DNA from: Planctomycetota bacterium
Lineage (GTDB): Bacteria; Planctomycetota; UBA1135; GCA-002686595
Length of the DNA: 39,344 nucleotides
Direction: 5' to 3'
Assembly (NCBI GenBank): GCA_027083445.1
Contig: JALWOP010000414.1
Coordinates: forward strand, 1-39,344
Shown here: positions 23,804-30,333 of the stretch, one piece after another
Layout of the letters: each line of letters begins with the position of its first letter
Position numbering within the stretch: the first letter of the stretch is position 1
The notes under the pieces: model-generated
Told to the model about the DNA's origin: nothing
Database searches by the model: none
What the model saw: only the letters and a program-made list of their open reading frames with translations
Position numbers and translations under genes: made by a program

Positions 23804-25327
23804 ATGACGCTCCCCACCAACTCCCTCCTGGCCGAGGCCGACTCGACCCGCGAGCGGACGAACTCGGCCCTGGACGAGACCACCCGGGCCTCGCTCGGCC
23901 AGTTCATGACCCCCGGGATCGTGGCGGAGTTCATGGCGTCGATGTTCCGGGACCTGGGCCCCGAGATTCGCCTCCTGGACGCGGGCGCGGGCGTCGGCTC
24001 CCTCACGGCGGCGCTCGTCCACGAGGCCCTCGGGCGCAAGCCGAAGCCGAGGACGATCGAGGCCACGGCCTACGAGGTGGACCCCGTGATGCTGTCCGGC
24101 CTGCGCGAGGTCTTCGACACCTGCGAGACGGTCGCTCGCCGCGCGCATTCCCGGTTCGTCGGCCGCGTCGTCGAGCGCGACTTCATCGAGGAGGGAGCTT
24201 CCTTCCTCGCCCCGGGCCTGTCCAGGAACGGGAGCCCGCCGAGCTTCAACGCGGCGATCATGAACCCGCCGTACCGGAAGATCGGGAGCCAGTCTCCCGA
24301 GCGACTCCAGCTCCGCTCGGCGGGCATCGAGACGAGCAACCTATATACCGCCTTCGTCGGCCTCGCGATCCGCCTGCTCAAGCCCGGCGGCGAGCTGGTC
24401 GCGATCACGCCAAGGAGCTTCTGCAACGGGCCCTACTTCCGGCCGTTCCGCCACCTCCTCCTCGACGAGATGGCGCTGCTCCGCGTCCACGTCTTCGAGA
24501 GCCGCAGCCGCGCGTTCCGGGGCGATGCCGTGCTCCAGGAGAACATCATCTTCCACGCAAGAAAGGGTGCGCGCCATGGGAAGGTCATCCTCTCGACGAG
24601 CGTCGCACCTGGGGAGCCGGTCGCAGAGCGGTCGGTGCCGTACGCCGTCGTGGTTGATCCGAAGGACACCAATGCCTTCATCCACCTCCCGACGAGCGAC
24701 GAGGACGACGAGATGGCCCTGCGCATGACCGCGCTCCCGTGCGGCCTCGCCGACTTGGGTATCACCGTCTCGACGGGGCGCGTCGTGGACTTTCGCGCGC
24801 GCGAATTCCTCCGCGACGACCCTGGCCCGAGCACCGTGCCCCTGATTTACCCGGCGCACTTCAATGGCGGGTTCGTCGCGTGGCCGAAGGCGGGTGGGCG
24901 CAAGGCCAACGCCCTCGCCGACGAGGACGAGACGCAAGCGTTGATGGTGCCCAACGAAACCTACGTGCTGACCAAGCGGTTCACTTCGAAGGAGGAGCGC
25001 CGCCGCGTCGTGGCCGTCGTCTCCGACCCGGGCCGGTTCCCGGAAGGCGTCGCGCAACTCGGGATCGAGAACCACGTCAATTACTTCCACATCGACGGGC
25101 GCGGCCTCCCGAAGGGAGTCGCGAAGGGCCTGGCTGCCTACCTCAACAGCTCGCTTGTCGATCGTTACTTCAGGCAGTTCAATGGGCACACGCAGGTCAA
25201 CGCTACCGACCTGCGGAGCCTCCGTTATCCGAACCTCGACACGCTCAAGGCGATGGGCAAGCGCATTGGCAAGTCGTTCCCGGGCCAGGAACGCCTCGAC
25301 GCGATCCTGGAGGACGCGATCGGCTAG
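23804..25327 (+). CDS. N6-adenine DNA methyltransferase, BsuBI/PstI type
   Basis: A 507-aa SAM-dependent methyltransferase, the length usual for M.PstI/M.BsuBI. It begins with a LGQFMTP segment typical of N6-adenine methylases. Motif I is Asp59 in LLDAGAGVGS; motif IV is Asn154-Pro-Pro-Tyr157 in MNPPYRKI. The C-terminal half (from about 330) should hold target recognition and contains NHVNYFHIDGRG and YLNSSLVDRYFRQ. It should methylate adenine in CTGCAG and protect host DNA. It converges with the restriction gene, the two stops overlapping by 4 bp. Confidence 0.9.
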   Translation: MTLPTNSLLAEADSTRERTNSALDETTRASLGQFMTPGIVAEFMASMFRDLGPEIRLLDAGAGVGSLTAALVHEALGRKPKPRTIEATAYEVDPVMLSGLREVFDTCETVARRAHSRFVGRVVERDFIEEGASFLAPGLSRNGSPPSFNAAIMNPPYRKIGSQSPERLQLRSAGIETSNLYTAFVGLAIRLLKPGGELVAITPRSFCNGPYFRPFRHLLLDEMALLRVHVFESRSRAFRGDAVLQENIIFHARKGARHGKVILSTSVAPGEPVAERSVPYAVVVDPKDTNAFIHLPTSDEDDEMALRMTALPCGLADLGITVSTGRVVDFRAREFLRDDPGPSTVPLIYPAHFNGGFVAWPKAGGRKANALADEDETQALMVPNETYVLTKRFTSKEERRRVVAVVSDPGRFPEGVAQLGIENHVNYFHIDGRGLPKGVAKGLAAYLNSSLVDRYFRQFNGHTQVNATDLRSLRYPNLDTLKAMGKRIGKSFPGQERLDAILEDAIG

Positions 25328-26331
25328 ACCTCGAAGGACTCTGCGAGGAAGTGCTTGGCGGCGTCCTCGCGGATCCAGATGTAGGTCCCTGGCGCAATGT
25401 TCTTGTGCTTGCCCTGCCTCTGGGCCGCCACCTTCCAAGTCGGGTACGCCGTCGTGAAGCCCCCGATACCCTTGCCGTTGCGCGTGGCGAAGGTACGCAC
25501 CTGATCGACCTTGTGGTGGTCCACCTCGCCGTCGCTCGTCACGGCCTCGATGACCCACAGCTCGTCGGTCTCGCGCTTCCAAAGGAGCACGTCGGGCATC
25601 GCGTCCTCCAGCGTGATCTCGATGCCGGAGCCGTACAACCTCTCGCGCTCGGGCTCGGATACGCGGTCGCCGTCGGCGTCGTCCACGTACAGCACCTCGT
25701 AGCCCGGGAGAAATCTCGGCGCGTACACCTCGCAGCAGGCACGGATCAGGTCCACGTGGGCGGTGTCGGTCGCCGCACGCACCGCCTCGGCCTGAACCGC
25801 CCGGAACCGCAGCCGCTCGCGCTTTGCGTCGTCGCTGCTCCAGGCTGCGAGCTTCGCCCGCCACTCGGCCTCCGAACTGCGAAGGATCTCCACGAACCCG
25901 GGGTCGAGGCGATAGGCGGAGTTGGGCGACTTCGGCTTGGGGTGACCAGAGACGAAAGTCCGGCTCTTCGGGTCGAGATAGATAGCCTCGATGGCACCGA
26001 TCTCCCGGAAAGGCTTGATCCAGTAATCCCGGCCCTCTCGGTCGAGCTTGCTCTTGCCGCGCTGGAGGATCCCCACGTGGCACCCGATGTGCGCGATCGA
26101 CGCACCCTCCGCGAACGTCACGTCATCGGGGAGCGTCGTGAACCACGACCGCTGCTCGTTGTCGAGCAGGGCGAACACGGCATCCACTCGATCCGTCGTC
26201 TCCAAATCGAGCGCCCGAAGCACCTCAGCGATCCGGTGCTTGGTCACGCCCTGGAGGACTTCGGGGACAGGCTCCTCGCCGCGCGCGAGGGCCTCCTCGC
26301 GCATGGCCATGATCTTCTCGGCGAGCTGCAT
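25324..26331 (-). CDS. Type II restriction endonuclease, BsuBI/PstI family
   Basis: A 335-aa endonuclease, near the roughly 320 aa usual for the family. The C-terminal third matches the BsuBI/PstI pattern: PD247 in AMPDVLLW, ELWVIE262AVTSDGEVDHHK with Lys274, then FTTAYPTW and TYIWIREDAAKHF. These are the probable PD-(D/E)xK-like active-site elements. The N-terminal half (EVLRALDLETTDRVDAVFALL onward) looks helical and may bind DNA. Family members cut CTGCAG; the specificity here is inferred. A -10-like TATAGG lies at 26345-26350, 13 nt upstream of the start. It is divergent from the abortive-infection gene. Confidence 0.88.
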   Translation of the reverse strand: MQLAEKIMAMREEALARGEEPVPEVLQGVTKHRIAEVLRALDLETTDRVDAVFALLDNEQRSWFTTLPDDVTFAEGASIAHIGCHVGILQRGKSKLDREGRDYWIKPFREIGAIEAIYLDPKSRTFVSGHPKPKSPNSAYRLDPGFVEILRSSEAEWRAKLAAWSSDDAKRERLRFRAVQAEAVRAATDTAHVDLIRACCEVYAPRFLPGYEVLYVDDADGDRVSEPERERLYGSGIEITLEDAMPDVLLWKRETDELWVIEAVTSDGEVDHHKVDQVRTFATRNGKGIGGFTTAYPTWKVAAQRQGKHKNIAPGTYIWIREDAAKHFLAESFEV

Positions 26332-26400
26332 CGGCGAGACACAGCCTATAGTTCCGCCAGAGGCGCGGTCCAGGAGCTGGAGGGGGTTGAGCGAGGCAGG

Positions 26401-26406
26401 TATCCT
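26401..26406 (+). promoter_or_regulatory. -10-like hexamer of the abortive-infection gene
   Basis: TATCCT lies 7 nt before GTG 26414, which is in frame with ATG 26417, in the 82-85 bp gap shared with the divergent restriction gene. The same TATCCT occurs before the sulfatase (3067) and before the right-hand tRNA (27301). Confidence 0.35.
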
Positions 26407-26416
26407 CCCGCACGTG

Positions 26417-27280
26417 ATGGGCGCGAACGTATCCCTGGTCAGCCCCCGGCTCCTTCAGGCCTTCCGAGAGCACTTCGTGGGCTCAGGGGTTCTCCGCACC
26501 ATCGAGGATGCCTTCGCCGCACAGGGGATCCGTCCCAAGCCGGGGTCGGCAGATGACGTGGGCGGGCAGCGCCGCCAGCTCGTCGAGGAGTGCTACCGCT
26601 CCCTGGACCTATCGGACATGCGCGACGCCCGACGCATCTTGGCCGTGTTCGCAGCAGAGCTGGAGGGGATCGAGCAGGCAGCGGCCGACGCCGACGAGGA
26701 CGGCCCGCCGCCCTACGGCGAGCACCCGAGACGGGCGCTGCGGAACTTTCTCCGTCTGCTCGACCGCGAGGGGCTCTCGTACGAGCGCGGCAGGATCACG
26801 TTCAATCACGCCACTCCGCTCGTGAGTGAACTGAGCTCCCACGCCGCAGCGCTCGACCTCCCGAACGTGCTCGAGCAACTCCGCCGTCTAGAAGCGATCA
26901 CCGACACGGATCCGCGCCTCGCGATCGGTACCGCCAAGGAACTGGTCGAGACGGTCTGCAAGAGCATCCTCGGGGAACGCGGCACGACCGTCGATTCGGC
27001 GTGGGACTTTCCCAAGCTCGTGGGAGAGGTGCGCCGGGCCCTACGCCTGCTACCAGATCAGGTTGACTCCGACAGGCGCGGCAAGCAGGCGATCAAGCGG
27101 GTGCTGGGCAGCCTCGGCTCCATCGCGCAAGGCATCAACGAGCTTCGGGGCTCATACGGGACGGGGCACGGACCCGACGGAAGGGCCCGGGGACTCCACG
27201 GGCGCCACGCCCGCCTCGCGGTGGGCATGGCCTCGACATTGGCAACGTTCCTCCTGGAGACGCATCGCGAGCAAGGGTAG
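26417..27280 (+). CDS. Abortive-infection protein with C-terminal HEPN-like domain (Abi_C)
   Basis: A 287-aa protein. Residues about 165-285 follow the abortive infection C-terminus family: IGTAKELVETVCKSIL, then ELRGSYGTGHGPDGR and ARLAVGMASTLATFLLETH. Arg244 and His251 form the R-x6-H pair expected of HEPN ribonucleases. The N-terminal half (FREHFVGSGVLRTIEDAF, then YGEHPRRALRNFLRLL) probably senses or regulates. In its family it stops phage growth by killing or arresting the infected cell through RNA cleavage. It may serve as a back-up to the restriction system beside it. GTG 26414 would add one residue. It ends 37 bp before the tRNA. Confidence 0.85.
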   Translation: MGANVSLVSPRLLQAFREHFVGSGVLRTIEDAFAAQGIRPKPGSADDVGGQRRQLVEECYRSLDLSDMRDARRILAVFAAELEGIEQAAADADEDGPPPYGEHPRRALRNFLRLLDREGLSYERGRITFNHATPLVSELSSHAAALDLPNVLEQLRRLEAITDTDPRLAIGTAKELVETVCKSILGERGTTVDSAWDFPKLVGEVRRALRLLPDQVDSDRRGKQAIKRVLGSLGSIAQGINELRGSYGTGHGPDGRARGLHGRHARLAVGMASTLATFLLETHREQG

Positions 27281-27309
27281 GACTCCTACCAGCAGAGGGG
27301 TATCCTCTT
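27276..27309 (+). terminator. Two small palindromes after the abortive-infection gene
   Basis: GGTAGGA-C-TCCTACC (27276-27290) spans the stop codon, and AGAGG/CCTCT (27294-27298, 27304-27308) is followed by TTT. Together they may end transcription of the abortive-infection gene. The second overlaps the -10-like TATCCT, so it may instead be promoter sequence for the tRNA. Confidence 0.3.
27301..27306 (+). promoter_or_regulatory. Element-supplied -10-like hexamer before tRNA-Arg
   Basis: TATCCT preceded by GGGG ends 11 nt before the tRNA. This sequence lies on the island side of the attachment core, so it came with the element and now appears to drive the intact tRNA. No clear -35 seen. Confidence 0.35.
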
Positions 27310-27317
27310 TTGGGCAT

Positions 27318-27356
27318 GCGCCCGTAGCTCAGCTGGATAGAGCACCGGACTTCTAA
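27318..27356 (+). repeat. attR: 5' half of tRNA-Arg
   Basis: This segment is exactly repeated at 11327-11365. Sequence to its left is island and to its right is host (the tRNA 3' half and downstream genes). The element therefore carried a copy of the tRNA 5' half and restored the gene at its right end. Confidence 0.85.
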
Positions 27357-27394
27357 TCCGACGGTCCCAGGTTCGAATCCTGGCGGGCGCGCCA
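27318..27394 (+). tRNA. tRNA-Arg (anticodon TCT), with encoded CCA
   Basis: A 77-nt cloverleaf: acceptor GCGCCCG/CGGGCGC, D stem GCTC/GAGC, anticodon stem CCGGA/TCCGA (one C-A mismatch at the first pair), loop CTTCTAA with anticodon TCT, T arm CCAGG-TTCGAAT-CCTGG, discriminator G and encoded CCA at 27392-27394. It reads AGA, a rare codon in a GC-rich genome. The first 39 bases form the attR core. Confidence 0.95.
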
Positions 27395-27420
27395 TGAACC
27401 AGAGAGTCCGTGGGGACCGC

Positions 27421-28881
27421 TCAGTAGAGTTCCCCTAGCCAGGCCGTCAGGGCTTTGGTCAGGGCGTCGGGGTTCAGACCCAGGGTCTCTTCGAGCACCT
27501 GGGTAGCGGGCTCGCTGGGGAGGCGCGGGAGAGCCTTCAACAGCTCCGAGGGGTGGACCTCCACCAAATAGGCGCCCAGAGCGTAAGCGATCAAGAGCTC
27601 ACGCTCGCTGAGCTGGTCGACGCTCTTGCCAAGCACATAGGCCAGCTTGGGCGGGCTGTTCCCCAGGATGGTCTTGGCCTCCTTGAGCCAGTTCACGCGC
27701 GGGTCGTGCAGATCCTCTCGACCCCCGCTGCGCGTGTAGTCGTTGTCGCCGCTGTAGAAGCGACGGCGGGTGCCGCAGATGCGGAAGGAGAGATAGAGAC
27801 CGATCCCCTCCCAAGCCCAGCCCTGCTCCGTCCCGAGCTGGTAGCGACGACGCAGACACCAACTCACGAGCTGGCGTGAGACCCCCTCCAGACGCAGCTC
27901 GCGGTCCTCACCCCAAATCACCAGGGTGTGCCAGTCGAGCCAGAGCGAGCCCACCTCCTCGAGGCCCGGACCGTCCTCGGCCGGATGGGCCTTGGCCACC
28001 TCGATCAGATCCTCGTTGCTGCCCACCAGGTAGCAGGTGAGTCCCTCTGGGAGTTCGACCTCGACCTCGAGTCCCTCCTGCATGAGGCTCTCGACCGCGC
28101 GCGCAATCCCCAGGGCTTCACGCACCTCCTTCGCACCCTCCCGCGAGAAGACGCGCGCCTTTTCGCTCTTGCCGCTGGCCTCCCAAGCCAACCCCTGCTC
28201 GTAGTCGCGCAACTCGACCGGTTCAGGTGACGCATCGACCTTGCGGGCCCGCGCGATGAGTTTCTCCAGAGCCTCGCGCCGATCGTGGCTTGCCCTGGCA
28301 GCGGGACTGACCCAGGGGTGACCGGCCCATCCCGGCACGTGACCCAGGGCCTTGTGAGCCCGCTCATCGTCGGGGAAGCGGGCCAATACCAAGGCGTACT
28401 CGGCGCGGCGATCTTCGTCGCTCACCTGCTCCCCATACTTGTCCAACAGGGCATAGGTCGCCTCACGCCACTGGGCGAGCACCTCAGCCGTGCGCGCCTC
28501 GATCGCATCGAAATCCACGCGTCCACGGTTGCGCTGGGGCTCCCGCTCCTTGCGACGCTCCCAGCTACCATCGCGCCGACGCTCGAACCCCAGGGCCTTA
28601 CGCACCCGCAGGTGATCGGGTGCGACCTCGAGGGCCGCGTTCCAAAGGCGGTCACGCTCCTGGTACCACTTCTTTTTGTGGCACCACTTGCCCACCTCGT
28701 AGAGCCCGTCTGCAAACTTCGAGTGCAGTTTGGCCCGCTCGCTCGCAAAATCCTCCCCACGCTCGACCGCTACGCTCACAGCAACCGGACGGGGCGCAGC
28801 CACCAATCGGCCCGCCGCCGAGAGCGCCAGCAACGTGCAACAAAACCCTACTTTGCGGCTCATCCCCATCAAACTCCTCAT
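27421..28881 (-). CDS. Exported protein, paralogue of the upstream gene (degenerate metallopeptidase-like)
   Basis: A 486-aa protein with a signal peptide (residues about 8-28). It aligns with its neighbour along its length: KWCHKKKWYQERDRLWNAAL, VDFDAIEARTAEVLAQW, QGWAWEGIGLYLSFRICGTRRRF, AYLVEVHP. The first part looks TPR-like. The WEGxGxYLS segment resembles the glutamate helix of gluzincin (DUF1570-like) peptidases, but the HExxH that should precede it reads LVSWCLR here. It is probably not a zinc peptidase. The ATG overlaps the stop of the upstream gene. AGGAG inside the first codons also suggests starts at Met5 or Met7 (28863). Confidence 0.65.
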   Translation of the reverse strand: MRSLMGMSRKVGFCCTLLALSAAGRLVAAPRPVAVSVAVERGEDFASERAKLHSKFADGLYEVGKWCHKKKWYQERDRLWNAALEVAPDHLRVRKALGFERRRDGSWERRKEREPQRNRGRVDFDAIEARTAEVLAQWREATYALLDKYGEQVSDEDRRAEYALVLARFPDDERAHKALGHVPGWAGHPWVSPAARASHDRREALEKLIARARKVDASPEPVELRDYEQGLAWEASGKSEKARVFSREGAKEVREALGIARAVESLMQEGLEVEVELPEGLTCYLVGSNEDLIEVAKAHPAEDGPGLEEVGSLWLDWHTLVIWGEDRELRLEGVSRQLVSWCLRRRYQLGTEQGWAWEGIGLYLSFRICGTRRRFYSGDNDYTRSGGREDLHDPRVNWLKEAKTILGNSPPKLAYVLGKSVDQLSERELLIAYALGAYLVEVHPSELLKALPRLPSEPATQVLEETLGLNPDALTKALTAWLGELY

Positions 28882-30281
28882 TTCACGTCCGCAAGCCAGT
28901 CGACGAGTTCCTGCCGGATGGCCGGGAGCGCGATGCGCAACTCCTCCTCGAGCACCGTCGCGGCCGGCTCCCGGCCGAGACGAGAGAGGATCCGGCTCAC
29001 CTTACCCGGATGCACTTCCATCAGGTAGGCGGCCAGGGCGTACCCCACCAAGAGGTCATCCCCGGTGAGCTGGTTGACCGACTTCCCCAGGATGAAGACC
29101 AGCCCCGGAGGCTTGTCGCGGGTAAGCACCTCGTGGGCCAGAGCCAGCCAGTTGGCTCCACTCTCCCGCAGGCGATTCTGCGTATTGGGTTTGTCCCCCT
29201 CGTACTCACTGGGCTGCACGCTGAAACTGAGCCGCGTCCCACACAGCTTGTAGGAGAGGTAGATCCCAAAACCCTCCCAAGCCCAACCCTGATCGGGCCG
29301 GATACCGAAAGTCATCCCAAGCAGGTGATGCACCGTCTGGGTCGAGACCATGTCGAGGCGACCGGCTTTGGAGCCGTTGCCGACGAAGAGATCCGATCCG
29401 CTCGCCCAATAGGAGGAGACTCCCTTGACGCGGGGGCCAGAGGTGCCGGGCACCTTTTCGAGCAATTTCTGCATGTCCGCCTGGCCGTCGACGAGGTAGG
29501 CCGTGAACCCCGGAGGCAGGCTGGCGGGCTCAACCGAGAGAGCCGCCTCGAGGAAGGGGGGGGCTGCAGCGATCAGGGCCAGGGCCCGCTCGCTCTCCTT
29601 CTTGGCGCCGACGTTGACCACCCGCGCCACTTCGCTCTCCAGGTGGGATCCCCACACGATCCCCGTCTCCCGTTCGTAATCCAAGAGCGCGCTCTCCTGC
29701 GGCCCCTTGACCCCCTTCAAGGCGCGGGCAGCAGCCGCCTTGAGTTCCAAGCGCCGTGCGTGGGAGCGCTTGGATGAGGGCAAGACCCACCGGTGCCCTT
29801 CCCAGCCCTCGACATAGCCGAGGGCTCGGCGCACACCCTCGTCGTCCGGCACCCGCGCAAGGACCGCTCGCAGCTCCGCCCGGCGACGCTCTTCACCGAG
29901 CTCGTCCGCATGCTTGTCGATCAAGCTGACCATCAACTTGGCCCAGCGCTCCCAGAGCCGGCTCTCCTTCTTCTGGAGGGCCTCGAAGTCGACACGCCCG
30001 TGGTTGCGCGACGGAGCAGGCTCCTTGATGAGCTTCCAGCCCCCCTTGCCATCCTTCGCATAGCCCAGGGCGGCGCGCGCCTTACGATGATCGGGAGAGT
30101 AGACCAGAGCCAGGCCGTAGAGCCGGTCCCGCTCGAGGAAGTATTCCTTGCCGTCACACCACTTCGCGATGGAACACAAATCGTCAGCGGTCTTCTTGCC
30201 GAGCTTGGCCTTGGCCTGCTCGAAACTGTCGGCTCCGGGAAGGAGGGCCAGGAGGGCCACCAGGAAGGGAACGAGCTGCAT
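28878..30281 (-). CDS. Exported protein, first of a tandem paralogous pair
   Basis: A 467-aa protein with a short signal peptide (MQLVPFLVALLALLPGADS). It shares blocks with the downstream gene: KWCDGKEYFLERDRLYGLAL, VDFEALQKKESRLWERW, QGWAWEGFGIYLSYKLCGTRLSF, AYLMEVHPGK. The stretch TQTVHHLLG sits where gluzincins have HExxH, but the glutamate is missing, so catalysis is unlikely. It may be a binding or structural periplasmic protein. The second gene arose by tandem duplication and is co-transcribed (4-bp overlap). TAGCAT ends 6 nt before the ATG. Confidence 0.65.
   Translation of the reverse strand: MQLVPFLVALLALLPGADSFEQAKAKLGKKTADDLCSIAKWCDGKEYFLERDRLYGLALVYSPDHRKARAALGYAKDGKGGWKLIKEPAPSRNHGRVDFEALQKKESRLWERWAKLMVSLIDKHADELGEERRRAELRAVLARVPDDEGVRRALGYVEGWEGHRWVLPSSKRSHARRLELKAAAARALKGVKGPQESALLDYERETGIVWGSHLESEVARVVNVGAKKESERALALIAAAPPFLEAALSVEPASLPPGFTAYLVDGQADMQKLLEKVPGTSGPRVKGVSSYWASGSDLFVGNGSKAGRLDMVSTQTVHHLLGMTFGIRPDQGWAWEGFGIYLSYKLCGTRLSFSVQPSEYEGDKPNTQNRLRESGANWLALAHEVLTRDKPPGLVFILGKSVNQLTGDDLLVGYALAAYLMEVHPGKVSRILSRLGREPAATVLEEELRIALPAIRQELVDWLADVK
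30088..30093 (-). other. No independent feature: interior of the first tandem paralogue
   Basis: This short segment is coding sequence of the gene at 28878-30281 and is listed only to record that it was inspected and that no promoter or internal start is supported here. The promoter candidate for that gene is the separate entry upstream of its ATG. Confidence 0.05.
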
Positions 30282-30287
30282 GCCCTG

Positions 30288-30293
30288 ATGCTA
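30288..30293 (-). promoter_or_regulatory. -10-like hexamer of the tandem paralogue operon
   Basis: On the minus strand TAGCAT lies exactly 6 nt upstream of the ATG at 30281, preceded by GG. This fits the leaderless pattern seen at the methyltransferase and M14 peptidase genes. Confidence 0.4.
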
Positions 30294-30333
30294 CCAGGCC
30301 CGCCTCCTGGCGGAAGAAACCACTGCGACTCCC

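Larger units (their letters stand above)
11327..27356. mobile_element. Integrated phage-satellite-like island in tRNA-Arg
   Basis: The element is bounded by a 39-bp exact direct repeat made of tRNA-Arg bases 1-39 (11327-11365 and 27318-27356), with a tyrosine integrase next to the left end. Contents in order: integrase, excisionase-like and AlpA-like proteins, primase-ATPase, candidate origin, terminase-small-subunit-like gene, small genes, a broken sigma-like gene, and defence cargo. No capsid, portal, tail, large-terminase, lysis or conjugation gene was recognised. This fits a phage satellite such as a PICI better than a complete prophage or an ICE. The satellite label is inference from gene content; the boundaries are seen directly. 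Confidence 0.85.

Noticed and set aside
11327-27356. Integrative conjugative element
   Set aside because: No relaxase, coupling protein or type IV secretion gene was seen; the gene set points to replication and packaging instead.
30088-30093. Internal feature inside the first tandem paralogue
   Set aside because: The low-confidence entry at this position carries no support beyond being coding sequence; the real promoter candidate of the gene is at 30288-30293.
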